A stretch of 64,000 nt of DNA. It comes from Candidatus Villigracilis vicinus (GTDB lineage Bacteria; Chloroflexota; Anaerolineae; Anaerolineales; Villigracilaceae). Made by a program: the position numbers and the translations under genes. Numbering within the stretch: position 1 is the first letter of the stretch; every line of letters begins with the position of its first letter. Location: positions 186,001 to 250,000 of the forward strand of contig JADKIL010000021.1 of the NCBI GenBank assembly GCA_016721315.1, given 5' to 3'. The notes beneath the pieces were generated by a model that saw only the letters and a list, made by a program, of their open reading frames with translations, searched no databases and was not told the origin of the DNA. Below, piece after piece: positions 27,099 through 35,394 of this stretch.

Positions 27099-28456
27099 CA
27101 AACGAAGAGACTCGCAACTGCCTCACGGAAGACTTTTGTGTGATGATCCACGTCGGCTTGGGAGGTTTCGGGGGAGATCAGAGCCATATTATGAAAGGGC
27201 GTCATCAAAATGCCGCGGTTCAGGGCATACAAGTGCATGTAGCGGTCCAATTCAGGGTCTACAGCGGCATGAGCTTCTTCGCCATTCTTCGGTGGGTTTG
27301 GTCTAAACCAATACTCCGAGCGGTTCCCCAATTGTTTGACGATCCATGGCAGGTTGAATTCTTTGATGACCGACTGCACACCTTCGGTAAATTTTTCCTG
27401 CAGGGCAGTTGCCTTGCTATAAAATTCTTCGGTCAAAACGTTTTGAAGCGTGGCTTTCATTGCAGCAATGGAAAGTGCGTTCCCAGCAAGCGTACCGCCG
27501 ATGCCGCCAACATCTGCATCATCCAGAGCGAGTTTGTTGGTGAAGGCTTGGGAGACTTCTTCAGTAAAGCCATAAATGGCGGCGGGGACACCTCCAGCGA
27601 GGGGTTTGCCCAGGGTTAAGAAATCAGGCTGAAGACCGAAAGAGGCGGTGTATCCGCCGGGACCAGCACAAATGGTGTGAGTTTCATCAATAATAAGGTA
27701 GGTTCCATATTTACGCGTGATTGCACGCAACGCCTCGTGATAGCCGGGGTCGGGGTGAATGATGCCGATATTAGTCATGGCAGGTTCCGCCAGAACAGCA
27801 GCGACATCGCCCGCGGAAAGGGCAGTTTCAAGCGCAGCAATATCATTGAATTCGATGACCTTGGTGGTTTCACGCGGGTCAATTTGCGGACCCATATTAT
27901 TGGGACGCGAAATGGGTGTACCTTCTTCATCGAGTGTAATAAAAGTCTCATCCACCGAACCATGATAACAGTAATTAAAGACCAGTACTTTAGGACGCCC
28001 CGTAATGAGACGCGCCATACGCAGCACAAAACGATTTGCATCGGTGGCAGTAAGAGCAAACTGCCAATAGGGAAGTTTAAAGCGGCGTTGAAGTTCCTCC
28101 CCGACCCAAATGACATCTTCATACGGGAGCATTAGAGTAATGCCTTTTTGAATCTGCGCGTTGATCGCTTTTACCGTGGCTTCGGGAGCGTGCCCGGTCA
28201 TGGCGCCGGTATCGCCAAGGCAGAAATCGATGTAGTCGTTGCCATCCACGTCGGTAAAGTGTGCGCCTCTGGCTTCTTTAACGAAAACCGGGAATGACCC
28301 CGCCCAACGGATCATCCACAACATGGGCACACCACCATGCAATGACTTACGCGCACGTTGATACAACTCATACGACCTGGGGTGATTTTTGTGGAAGAGT
28401 TCTTCTTCCTGCTTCAGGAGTTTCTCAAGTTTGGAACGGTCAATTGTATTGTTCAT
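27098..28456 (-). CDS. Class III aminotransferase, glutamate-semialdehyde-aminomutase-like
   Basis: 452 residues, PLP fold type I. Seen: GVPMLWMIRWAGSFPVFVKEA at the start, the FNYCYHGSVDETF substrate/cofactor loop, LIIDETHTICAGPGG with the Asp that contacts the PLP pyridine nitrogen, and LTLGKPLAGGVPAA with the Schiff-base Lys. It resembles GSA-aminomutase-type transaminases rather than true HemL, and no heme genes are nearby. The likely job is transamination of an omega-amino acid or amine. The ATG at 28456 lacks an SD, and TTGACA lies 26 bases upstream. Confidence 0.85.
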   Translation of the reverse strand: MNNTIDRSKLEKLLKQEEELFHKNHPRSYELYQRARKSLHGGVPMLWMIRWAGSFPVFVKEARGAHFTDVDGNDYIDFCLGDTGAMTGHAPEATVKAINAQIQKGITLMLPYEDVIWVGEELQRRFKLPYWQFALTATDANRFVLRMARLITGRPKVLVFNYCYHGSVDETFITLDEEGTPISRPNNMGPQIDPRETTKVIEFNDIAALETALSAGDVAAVLAEPAMTNIGIIHPDPGYHEALRAITRKYGTYLIIDETHTICAGPGGYTASFGLQPDFLTLGKPLAGGVPAAIYGFTEEVSQAFTNKLALDDADVGGIGGTLAGNALSIAAMKATLQNVLTEEFYSKATALQEKFTEGVQSVIKEFNLPWIVKQLGNRSEYWFRPNPPKNGEEAHAAVDPELDRYMHLYALNRGILMTPFHNMALISPETSQADVDHHTKVFREAVASLFV

Positions 28457-28458
28457 TT

Positions 28459-28488
28459 TTTTATTTTCTTTTTATTTAGGATTGTCAA
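28459..28488 (-). promoter_or_regulatory. Candidate promoter of the GSAM-like aminotransferase
   Basis: On the minus strand TTGACA (28488-28483) is followed by an A-rich tract; the only -10 candidates (such as AATAAA, 17 bases later) lie three to six bases before the ATG at 28456. A leaderless transcript is likely if this is used. Confidence 0.4.
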
Positions 28489-28571
28489 ATCTTTGAATCA
28501 ACTGTATATTTCTATTTCAGCGGTATATCGGGAACGCCCCCATACCGTCTTTGGAGGATAAAAAATTACTT

Positions 28572-29669
28572 ATGGAAAACCCAATCACCGGAACACTGTT
28601 CGACTCGCTAGACCAAAACAAACGCCTCAAGCCGTCTGCTTATTATTCGATATGCTTCGGCACTTTGCCGTCCAATGTGCGCCTCGCTCTGACTCTAGAT
28701 CGTACCAAAGAAACCGTAGACACCCTGCTTGAGCAAATGGAACTCGGAACCTTTGAATTCACCACAGTTTTCAAAAATTGGGTTACAGAAGATTTCCAAA
28801 ATGCCAAACCCGACGACGATTATGTCTTTGAATACCTGTTCAAGAGTGAGCTGCAGCGCATGGTCATCCATTTCGTTGCGCGAGACACCTACACCATGGT
28901 TGACTTCTATTTCGATCAAGAGGATCCGAAAACCGAAGCCTGGGTTCTGGAGATCAATCACAAATTACGTTCAAAATTCGGCACGCCCAAACAACCCAAG
29001 TTCAAAGTACTGATGCATCAAGACGGCATGTTTGGCACGGAAGATGTCAACACCAGCGATTTTAAGTCGATCGAGATCGCCGAGTTATACAACGATGACT
29101 TCATTGAAGTGGACAAGGTCATCTCTGGCTTTATGGGCAAGAAAGAGTCAGGTATCGTTCTCCTGCATGGCGAACCGGGAACCGGTAAGACGACCTACAT
29201 CAAACATCTGCTTTGCAAGTTCACCGACCGGGAGTTCATCTTCATTCAGAACGATTTTGTCAGCGACCTGCTCAAACCGACTTTTATTTCTTTCCTGCTT
29301 CAAAACAAGAACGCCGTACTAGTCATCGAAGATGCCGAGAAGGTTGTCGTCCCCCGCGACCACCACTCCGAATCCTCGGTGGTATCCACAATTTTACAAC
29401 TAACCGATGGTCTGTTCAGTGACTTTCTGAACATCAAGATCATCTGCACGTTCAACACGGATATTGAACGCATCGACAAGGCTTTGCTCCGCAAAGGGCG
29501 CATGGTCGCCAAGTACAGCTTTGGCGCCTTGAGCCCCGAAAAAACAAAGATCCTTGCCCAGAAACTCGGGCACGCAAATGTGGAAGGCAGCCTCACGCTG
29601 GCTGAGATCTTCGGGTACGACAAGCTCGACTTCAAAGAGAAAAGCAAGCGCAAGATCGGCTTTGTTTAA
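28572..29669 (+). CDS. AAA-family ATPase with unique N-terminal domain
   Basis: 365 residues from the ATG at 28572, preceded by GGAGGA 13 bases upstream; a TTG at 28551 would begin inside that region. Residues 1-185 form an alpha/beta domain I do not recognise. The AAA module has Walker A GEPGTGKTT (200-208), Walker B VLVIEDAE (249-256), a sensor-1 Asn in ICTFNTD and an Arg-finger candidate in LLRKGRM. It is divergent from one aminotransferase gene and overlaps the end of another by four bases. It could be a remodelling factor or regulator for the surrounding enzymes, but nothing proves that. Confidence 0.8.
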   Translation: MENPITGTLFDSLDQNKRLKPSAYYSICFGTLPSNVRLALTLDRTKETVDTLLEQMELGTFEFTTVFKNWVTEDFQNAKPDDDYVFEYLFKSELQRMVIHFVARDTYTMVDFYFDQEDPKTEAWVLEINHKLRSKFGTPKQPKFKVLMHQDGMFGTEDVNTSDFKSIEIAELYNDDFIEVDKVISGFMGKKESGIVLLHGEPGTGKTTYIKHLLCKFTDREFIFIQNDFVSDLLKPTFISFLLQNKNAVLVIEDAEKVVVPRDHHSESSVVSTILQLTDGLFSDFLNIKIICTFNTDIERIDKALLRKGRMVAKYSFGALSPEKTKILAQKLGHANVEGSLTLAEIFGYDKLDFKEKSKRKIGFV

Positions 29670-30943
29670 GCCGATTCTTTGAGGGCTTCACCAAATATTT
29701 TCAGACCGTTGTTGATCTGCTCACTCGTCACATTTAACGGCGGGATCCAGCGCAGGGTATTGTCGTAGGTTCCGCAGGAGAGCAGGAGCAACCCCTTCTC
29801 TTCCGCCTTATGAATGATCTCTTTGACGAGCGGCTTGGCTTTCGCCTGGCTGCCGTTTACGATGAATTCGGTGCCAACCATCAATCCTTTGCCGCGCACA
29901 TCACCGATCTGCGGATATTCTTCCTGCAGTTTGTGAAGCCCAGTCATCAACTGGACGCCGCGTTCAGATGCATTTTCGAGCATCTTCTCTTCGCGCATCG
30001 CACGGATGGTAGCGACTCCTGCCGCGCAGGCAACAGCATTGCCACCGTATGTCCCACCAATGGAACCGACATCGAGCTTCTTCATAATGTCAGTTCGGCT
30101 AAACACAGCAGAAAGCGGCATGCCGGAAGCAATGCCCTTTGCAGCGGTGATGATATCAGGAACAACCCCAAAATGTTCGAGGGCAAACCATTTGCCAGTA
30201 CGCCCAAAGCCGGATTGCACTTCGTCAAAGATCAACATGATACCGTGTTTGTCGCAGATATCACGCAGTCCTTTCATAAAAGATGTCGGAGGCAGAACGT
30301 ATCCACCTTCGCCCAGCACAGACTCGATCAAGATGGCAGCTGTATCTCGCGGCGCTGTCTGCGAAGCAAGCAGATATTCCAATTGTTCCAACGCATACTG
30401 ACTGGCTTGTTCTTCGGTCATCTTCATATTAAAGGCGTAGGGGAACGGCGAAACATACACCCCACCCAATAATGGAGCAAAACCCGTGCGATACCCCGTC
30501 TTGGATGTGGTTAATGCCATCGTGGCATGAGTTCGTCCGTGAAACGAGCCGTTGAAGACAATGACATTCGGTCTTCCAGTGGCGGCTTTCGCGATCTTAA
30601 CCGCATTCTCCAGAGCTTCAGCACCGGAGTTGGCGAAGTAAAAACTATCGATCGAAGGCGGCACGATCTTGCGGATTTCTTCAATGAGTTGCAACATCGG
30701 CTTATGGATGACAAGATTTGCCTGCGCATGCAGGAACAGACCCGCTTGCTCGCGGATCGCTTCCACGACCTTCGGGTGACAATGACCGGTGTTGGTAACG
30801 CCGATGCCGCTGGTGAAATCCAGCAATTCTTTGCCATCATCGGTGTAGATATATGCACCTTCAGCACGATCTGCAACAAAATTGAAGATGCGGCTCCAGG
30901 CTGGAGTCATATGGGGGAAGTTATCTTGATAGAGTGTGCTCAT
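29666..30943 (-). CDS. Class III aminotransferase, 4-aminobutyrate-aminotransferase-like
   Basis: 425 residues, PLP fold type I. FTSGIGVTNTGHCHPKVVEA, YFANSGAEALENAVKIAK, FNGSFHGRTHATMALT, MLIFDEVQSGFGRTGKW and ITAAKGIASGMPLSA (Schiff-base Lys) are those of GabT-type omega-transaminases. It would convert GABA or a similar omega-amino acid to the semialdehyde with 2-oxoglutarate or pyruvate. AAGGA lies five bases before the ATG at 30943. The neighbouring AOR gene upstream is separated by a terminator, so it is a separate unit. Confidence 0.88.
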   Translation of the reverse strand: MSTLYQDNFPHMTPAWSRIFNFVADRAEGAYIYTDDGKELLDFTSGIGVTNTGHCHPKVVEAIREQAGLFLHAQANLVIHKPMLQLIEEIRKIVPPSIDSFYFANSGAEALENAVKIAKAATGRPNVIVFNGSFHGRTHATMALTTSKTGYRTGFAPLLGGVYVSPFPYAFNMKMTEEQASQYALEQLEYLLASQTAPRDTAAILIESVLGEGGYVLPPTSFMKGLRDICDKHGIMLIFDEVQSGFGRTGKWFALEHFGVVPDIITAAKGIASGMPLSAVFSRTDIMKKLDVGSIGGTYGGNAVACAAGVATIRAMREEKMLENASERGVQLMTGLHKLQEEYPQIGDVRGKGLMVGTEFIVNGSQAKAKPLVKEIIHKAEEKGLLLLSCGTYDNTLRWIPPLNVTSEQINNGLKIFGEALKESA

Positions 30944-30981
30944 GGATTTCCTTCAAAGTGAATAGACAACCTGTAGTGCCC

Positions 30982-31019
30982 AAAAACGGGATGGAATGAA
31001 AAAATCACTCCATCCCGTT
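30982..31019 (-). terminator. Intrinsic terminator of the second AOR gene
   Basis: On the minus strand AACGGGATGGAGTG pairs with CATTCCATCCCGTT (one mismatch), followed by TTTTT overlapping the stem end. Confidence 0.8.
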
Positions 31020-31044
31020 CATTATAAGGCTACATTATTAATAA

Positions 31045-32952
31045 TTAGGCGGGTAGATACTCCGCTGCCCACTCGACATCATGCTTCTTTAATGTCTCAG
31101 GGGTGGGCACGCCGTTGTTCGTCCAGCCTGCCAGCTTGTAGTAGGTATCAAGCGCTGATTCAACTTCCTCATGAGTCAGAGCGAAGCCCGCAGTGGGACC
31201 AATTCCCTTTAATTCTTTGAAGAACTTCTTTGGGAGTTTATCCGCATTGCGCGCCAGACCTTCGCGGGCATTGAACACACGGAAGAGATCGAGGCGGCGG
31301 CGACCGACGGTCATCAATTCTTCAATGGTCAGATCCCAGCCAGTGACGGAATTGATCATGTTCACAGTGTCTTTGCCATCGTAGAGCGTCCAAGTGGGAC
31401 CATAAACAAACTGACAGAGTTCCGCTGAGTCGAGCATCGAGTAGAAGACCTCGGTTTCATACGCAAAGCGGACTTTTTCTTCGGTGAGTGAATAGGCAGG
31501 CTGTGGCGAGCCCAGACCGATCTGCTTGAGACGGTCGAGGTTGAAGTCACCCACGCCTTCTTCGTAGTACGGGTCATGCTCTGAGGATTGATGATCAGCA
31601 CCAAAGGGATTGACCGCGTAAATGAGCGCCAAGGAACGCTTGGCTTGGGGCATGTGAGCAGGAGCCTCAGCACCTTTCACAGTGATAAGGCATTCATCCG
31701 CACCGTTACCCCATTTGGCAGCCGCACGTTCAGAACCCATGCCGAGGGTTTTACCAAACTCGCCTTCGCCCTTCACCAGCATATAAAGCGCTTTGATCAT
31801 CGCATCTGCATTGCCGAATTTGAGATCGAGCCCTGCGGTTTGTTCCCTGGTAATGATGCCCTTTTCGTAGCATTCCATCGCGAAAGCGATCGTTGCACCT
31901 GCTGCGATCGTATCAACGACGTATTCATTGCAAATTTGGTTGGCAAGTGAAACAGCAGCAAGATCATCCACGCCGCAGTAGGAACCAAATGTACCAAGGG
32001 TTTCGTATTCGGGTCCACCATAACGCGGATCTACCTTATACGCACCATCTTTGATCTCCACGACACGCTTACACTTGACCACGCAGGCATAGCAGGTATC
32101 ACGTTCCTTGAGAACGGTCTCAGCCATTTTCTCGCCGCTGATCGGTTCGCAACCCTCGAACTGCCCTTCGTTATAGTTACGGGTCGGCAAGGTGCCGATG
32201 GTATTGTTAAACAAAACCACCACCGCTGTACCAAACTTCGCAAGCCCATCCATATCGCCGTTTTCCGGCAACGCCTTGGGACCTGTGCGATTCAACTCGG
32301 TTAACGCTTTTTGATTCGAGAGTTTCATCTTGCCGGTTCCACGAACAACTACCGCCTTGAGATTCTTGGAAGCCATCACCAAGCCCATGCCAGTGCGTCC
32401 ATTATGGCGGTTGGACATTGAAACCAACGAAGAATATAAAACGCCATTCTCTGCGCCAATGCCGTGCTGAAGGATCTCTGCTTTCGGATCCACTTCTTTG
32501 TGAATGATATCGTCCACTTCACCGGAAAGTTTACCCAGCAAGTGGGCGGCATCACGCAATTCATATTTTCCATCAATAATACAAAGATACACGGGCTTGG
32601 CAGATTTCCCCTTCACCACAATGCCATCTAAGCCAGCAAATTTCAATTCAGCCGGGAAGAACCCGCCGCTTTGCGAGTCGCCGATACCGCCGCTGATGGG
32701 CGATTTGGCATTCGCATTCAAACGACTCTGTCCAGAGATGGCAGCACCAGTCGTCACACCTGTAAATAACGTCAAAACGTTTTCAGGACCAAGCGGGTCA
32801 GCACCCTGTGGCATATCGCGCAGAATGTAATGCATTCCCATTGCGCTTCCACCAAGATACTTGCGATAAAAAGCCTCATTCGGCTCTTCCACCGTCAGCG
32901 AACCTTTCGTCAGATCAACGTGCAAAATCTTTCCGTTATAACCGTTTGGCAT
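31045..32952 (-). CDS. Aldehyde:ferredoxin oxidoreductase, second paralogue
   Basis: 635 residues, longer than the paralogue ending at 23791. The N-terminal domain has KYLGGSAMGMHYILRDM and GQSRLNANAKSPISGGIGDS followed by QSGGFFPAELKFAGLDG, the bis-pterin-binding glycine-rich loops. Cluster ligands are in CYACVVKCKRVVEI, with another Cys in DSAELCQFVYGP. It should oxidise an aldehyde to the acid with ferredoxin as acceptor. GGAGG is five bases from the ATG. It is monocistronic, with TATAAT upstream and its own terminator. Confidence 0.92.
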   Translation of the reverse strand: MPNGYNGKILHVDLTKGSLTVEEPNEAFYRKYLGGSAMGMHYILRDMPQGADPLGPENVLTLFTGVTTGAAISGQSRLNANAKSPISGGIGDSQSGGFFPAELKFAGLDGIVVKGKSAKPVYLCIIDGKYELRDAAHLLGKLSGEVDDIIHKEVDPKAEILQHGIGAENGVLYSSLVSMSNRHNGRTGMGLVMASKNLKAVVVRGTGKMKLSNQKALTELNRTGPKALPENGDMDGLAKFGTAVVVLFNNTIGTLPTRNYNEGQFEGCEPISGEKMAETVLKERDTCYACVVKCKRVVEIKDGAYKVDPRYGGPEYETLGTFGSYCGVDDLAAVSLANQICNEYVVDTIAAGATIAFAMECYEKGIITREQTAGLDLKFGNADAMIKALYMLVKGEGEFGKTLGMGSERAAAKWGNGADECLITVKGAEAPAHMPQAKRSLALIYAVNPFGADHQSSEHDPYYEEGVGDFNLDRLKQIGLGSPQPAYSLTEEKVRFAYETEVFYSMLDSAELCQFVYGPTWTLYDGKDTVNMINSVTGWDLTIEELMTVGRRRLDLFRVFNAREGLARNADKLPKKFFKELKGIGPTAGFALTHEEVESALDTYYKLAGWTNNGVPTPETLKKHDVEWAAEYLPA

Positions 32953-32978
32953 GACATCCTCCGAATGAATATAATCAA

Positions 32979-33008
32979 ATTATAACGAATTGGCGGGACT
33001 TTCCACAA
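32979..33008 (-). promoter_or_regulatory. Candidate promoter of the second AOR gene
   Basis: On the minus strand TATAAT (32984-32979), with TTGTGG (33008-33003) 18 bases upstream. The remaining 33009-33180 stretch shows nothing I can assign. Confidence 0.45.
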
Positions 33009-33185
33009 ACAGATTTTTCCGAAAGCGACAGCCGCATACGTTCAATTAAGTTTTTTCCTACATTGAAAACATCGCATCCCCCTAAACCTACAATGGATCA
33101 GCCACTTCAGGAATTATTCTCCTCCGCAGCATTAGCATAACAAAAGTAGTAGAACGTGAAGCGCCAAGTCAAAGGTAAATTAAAT

Positions 33186-33222
33186 ACTAGATGGGATGCT
33201 TTATTGGCGCATCCCATCTAGT
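33186..33222 (-). terminator. Perfect 14-base-pair hairpin after the dehydrogenase gene
   Basis: ACTAGATGGGATGC (33186-33199) and GCATCCCATCTAGT (33209-33222) pair perfectly around nine bases. On the minus strand it follows the stop at 33237 and precedes ATTTAATTT, a weak T-rich tail. Confidence 0.7.
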
Positions 33223-33236
33223 GCATTCCATATTGA

Positions 33237-34445
33237 TTAGGCGGTCATTTCTTTAATCCCGTATGGGAAGCCATAATCTGCCATTTTTTCCATAAAGACG
33301 GTTGGTTCAAAGGCTTCTGGTCCCAACACACCTGCACCAGTCCATTGTCCATGTTCCACCAAGTCCATGGCAATAACAGCTGAGAAAGCGGTCTGCGCCA
33401 CCACTGCCTGACATCCCCACGCCTGCATGCACTGCTGATTATCCGCGACCTGATACAGATACACCTGCCGTGGTTTGCCGTCCTTGATGCCTTTTACCCA
33501 AGTCCCGGCACAAGTCTTACCATGCATCTTTTCACCGAGATGAGCAGGGTCGGGCAAACAGGCAGCCACTACATCACGGGGAGCAACCTGCACGCCTTTA
33601 ACATTGATCTTATTCTTATTATCCAAACCAAGCATATGCAAGGTTTTCAGCACATCAATAAATTGATCACCAAGCCCATATTTGAAAGTAGCGCGCTTGG
33701 TCTTCACCCAGCGTGGAACCAACAGCACTTCCTCATGCTCCACATTAACGACTTCAACAGGTCCGATCTCGGGGAAGTCGAAAACTTCCGGCTCAGAAAA
33801 TGGCGGGGTGGTAAACCAGCCTTTGCCTTCCTCCCAGATCACTGGCGGATTGAGGCATTCCTCGATGGTCGTCCAAATGGAGAAGTTCGGGGCAAATTCG
33901 TATCCATCAATGGTGATGTTGGCGCCGTCACGGATACCCACTTCTTCAATCTCGTCAAAAAGATGGTCCTGGGCATAACGCGCAAAGACATCCGCCATCC
34001 CCGGCTCCACCCCGAAACCAACGAGAGCAAGTAACCCTTTCTTTTCCCAGTCTTTGGCTTTTTCGAATTGATAATCGCCAAGCTTTATACCCGGCTTGTT
34101 GAACGGGTCTGTGGGATGAGGTTCGGAAAGCGTCATCGCCATGTCCATATATTTTGCGCCGACATTGTAAGCGGCATCGAAGATCTGTTTGTTAAAGATC
34201 GGGTCAACTGAATTCATGATCAAGTCGACCTGATATTTCTTCGCCAAATCTTCTATGCTTTGCTGGTTGCTGGCGTCAATGAATTCAACTGGAAAGCGCC
34301 TGGTATCCCCCATTTTTTTCTGCACTTCCTCGGCACGTTTGACGTTGTAATCTGCCAGCACCATTAATTCCATCCACTTGCGCGGCTTGGCAATGGCTGC
34401 AATGGCTTCCCCAACTCCGCCTACTCCTACCAACAATACTTTCAT
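33237..34445 (-). CDS. Saccharopine dehydrogenase family protein
   Basis: 402 residues from the ATG at 34445 (MKVLLVGVGGVGEAI); a longer frame to 34523 crosses a hairpin and terminator and is rejected. GVGGVG is the NAD(P)-binding glycine loop. LMNSVDP-like text (NSVDPIFNKQIFDAAYNVGA), MDMAMT and GFGVEPGMADVFARYAQ match the saccharopine/carboxynorspermidine dehydrogenase fold. The reaction could be saccharopine cleavage, carboxy(nor)spermidine synthesis or another reductive amination; the polyamine uptake genes nearby make a polyamine or lysine link attractive. GGAG lies 11 bases before the ATG. Confidence 0.85.
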   Translation of the reverse strand: MKVLLVGVGGVGEAIAAIAKPRKWMELMVLADYNVKRAEEVQKKMGDTRRFPVEFIDASNQQSIEDLAKKYQVDLIMNSVDPIFNKQIFDAAYNVGAKYMDMAMTLSEPHPTDPFNKPGIKLGDYQFEKAKDWEKKGLLALVGFGVEPGMADVFARYAQDHLFDEIEEVGIRDGANITIDGYEFAPNFSIWTTIEECLNPPVIWEEGKGWFTTPPFSEPEVFDFPEIGPVEVVNVEHEEVLLVPRWVKTKRATFKYGLGDQFIDVLKTLHMLGLDNKNKINVKGVQVAPRDVVAACLPDPAHLGEKMHGKTCAGTWVKGIKDGKPRQVYLYQVADNQQCMQAWGCQAVVAQTAFSAVIAMDLVEHGQWTGAGVLGPEAFEPTVFMEKMADYGFPYGIKEMTA

Positions 34446-34472
34446 GAGATTTAATTCTCCATTTAGTTTTAT

Positions 34473-34490
34473 AACCCGCATCAACGGGTT
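34473..34490 (-). promoter_or_regulatory. Leader hairpin before the dehydrogenase start
   Basis: On the minus strand AACCCG-TTGATG-CGGGTT is a perfect six-pair stem-loop between the upstream terminator and the SD of the dehydrogenase gene. Confidence 0.45.
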
Positions 34491-34499
34491 AGATTGATG

Positions 34500-34533
34500 A
34501 AAAAAGAATCCCGCCGCAAACATGCGACGGGAT
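34500..34533 (-). terminator. Intrinsic terminator after the 40-residue small gene
   Basis: On the minus strand ATCCCGTCGC (34533-34524) pairs with GCGGCGGGAT (34517-34508, one wobble), followed by TC and six T. It ends the lrp/small-gene unit and may act as an attenuator for the dehydrogenase gene. Confidence 0.85.
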
Positions 34534-34542
34534 AGACTGTGA

Positions 34543-34665
34543 CTACCGGTAACGATTATTTACGTCAGCTTGATTCCCTGGAAATACGGAAATCATCAGT
34601 GAAGTCATGTACATCTTCACGAATGCATCCCCCACAGTCTTCAGTGCGCGAACAAGGGCTTTCAT
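34543..34665 (-). CDS. Small protein of 40 residues, unassigned
   Basis: An ATG at 34665 with AAAGG four bases upstream opens 40 codons ending in TAG, ten bases before a strong terminator. The product starts MKALVRALKTVGDAFVKMYM and continues TSLMISVFPGNQADVNNRYR. Residues 1-28 can form an amphipathic or weakly hydrophobic helix with basic residues on one face; the tail is polar. No family is recognised. It lies between an lrp gene (98 bases upstream) and the dehydrogenase gene. It could be a real small protein or a regulatory leader peptide. Confidence 0.55.
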   Translation of the reverse strand: MKALVRALKTVGDAFVKMYMTSLMISVFPGNQADVNNRYR

Positions 34666-34682
34666 AGTACCTTTCAAATGGC

Positions 34683-34711
34683 TCTGCGTACCGGGTCACT
34701 CCCGGGGCAGA
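34683..34711 (-). promoter_or_regulatory. Two-part hairpin just upstream of the small gene's ribosome site
   Basis: On the minus strand TCTGC/GCAGA (34711-34707, 34687-34683) encloses CCGGG/CCCGG with loop AGTGA. It ends eight bases before the AAAGG ribosome site, so it could control translation of the small gene. Confidence 0.5.
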
Positions 34712-34763
34712 CAAGTTTTGGAAGCTGCAGCAGGCACGAGGTCCGTACTGAAGCGTATTCCCG

Positions 34764-35231
34764 TTAGAAGTAGATCTCTTTGATAATCTTCAAGTAGATA
34801 AAAGACTCGGTCTCTCGAACTCCATCCACTTTGGCAAGTTTTTCGGTCATGAAGTTCAACATATCTTCATGGTCGCTGCAAAAGACCTCGATCATCAGGT
34901 CGTACCTGCCGCTGGTGGCAACGATATAAACGACCTCATCGAACTTCGCGATCTTGCTTGCCACATCCATCATTTTTCGCCCGTCGGTGCGGATGCCGAT
35001 CATGGACATGGTACGCTTGCCCATCATTAATGGGTTGGTAACGGCTACAACTTTTAAATAGCCTAGATCCACAAGGCGGTTGTAACGCTGACGAATCATC
35101 CCTGGTGAGACATTCAGTTGTTCAGCAAGTTGGGCAAATGCCACTCGCCCATCCGCTCGAAGTGCGTTTATAATATGAAGGTCAATGTCATCGAGGCGGT
35201 CGGGGTGCTTATTGCCGATATTGCTTTCCAT
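34764..35231 (-). CDS. Lrp/AsnC-family transcriptional regulator
   Basis: 155 residues. The N-terminal helix-turn-helix (LDDIDLHIINALRADGRVAF, then AQLAEQLNVSPGMIRQRYNR) and C-terminal RAM domain (SMIGIRTDGRKMMDVASKIA, then VVYIVATSGRYDLMIEVFC) are complete. It likely binds an amino acid and controls the catabolic genes around it. Transcription is expected to start at or next to the ATG (see promoter), and a long AT-rich palindrome upstream is the probable operator. The stop is 98 bases before the small 40-residue gene. Confidence 0.93.
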   Translation of the reverse strand: MESNIGNKHPDRLDDIDLHIINALRADGRVAFAQLAEQLNVSPGMIRQRYNRLVDLGYLKVVAVTNPLMMGKRTMSMIGIRTDGRKMMDVASKIAKFDEVVYIVATSGRYDLMIEVFCSDHEDMLNFMTEKLAKVDGVRETESFIYLKIIKEIYF

Positions 35232-35237
35232 AAGCGT

Positions 35238-35266
35238 ATTTTATAACGATTGTTCATTATTGTCAA
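35238..35266 (-). promoter_or_regulatory. Promoter of lrp (35231), leaderless layout
   Basis: On the minus strand a perfect TTGACA (35266-35261), 17 bases, TAAAAT (35243-35238), then ACGCTT and the ATG at 35231. Only six bases separate the -10 box from the start codon and no SD is visible. Confidence 0.75.
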
Positions 35267-35274
35267 TGTTTTTT

Positions 35275-35318
35275 TGATTATTATTCATTAATAACAGTAT
35301 TTTAATGAATAATAATCA
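35275..35318. promoter_or_regulatory. 17-base perfect inverted repeat, probable Lrp operator
   Basis: TGATTATTATTCATTAA (35275-35291) and TTAATGAATAATAATCA (35302-35318), ten bases apart. It lies just upstream of the lrp -35 box. Lrp proteins favour AT-rich palindromes, so autoregulation is likely. Confidence 0.65.
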
Positions 35319-35337
35319 TCTCAGCACTAATTGATAT

Positions 35338-35377
35338 AAAAAAGACCCCGGCGGGTATACCCGCCGGGGTCTTTTTT
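35338..35377. terminator. Perfect 40-base palindromic terminator
   Basis: Six A, then GACCCCGGCGGGTA and its exact complement TACCCGCCGGGGTC, then six T. It ends the pot operon (minus) and insulates the lrp promoter region. Confidence 0.95.
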
Positions 35378-35394
35378 ATATATTACCAATGCGG

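Noticed and set aside
34446..34523. Upstream start of the saccharopine-dehydrogenase-family gene
   Set aside because: The added residues would be encoded across a terminator and a leader hairpin; the Rossmann start MKVLLVGVGG at 34445 has an SD.
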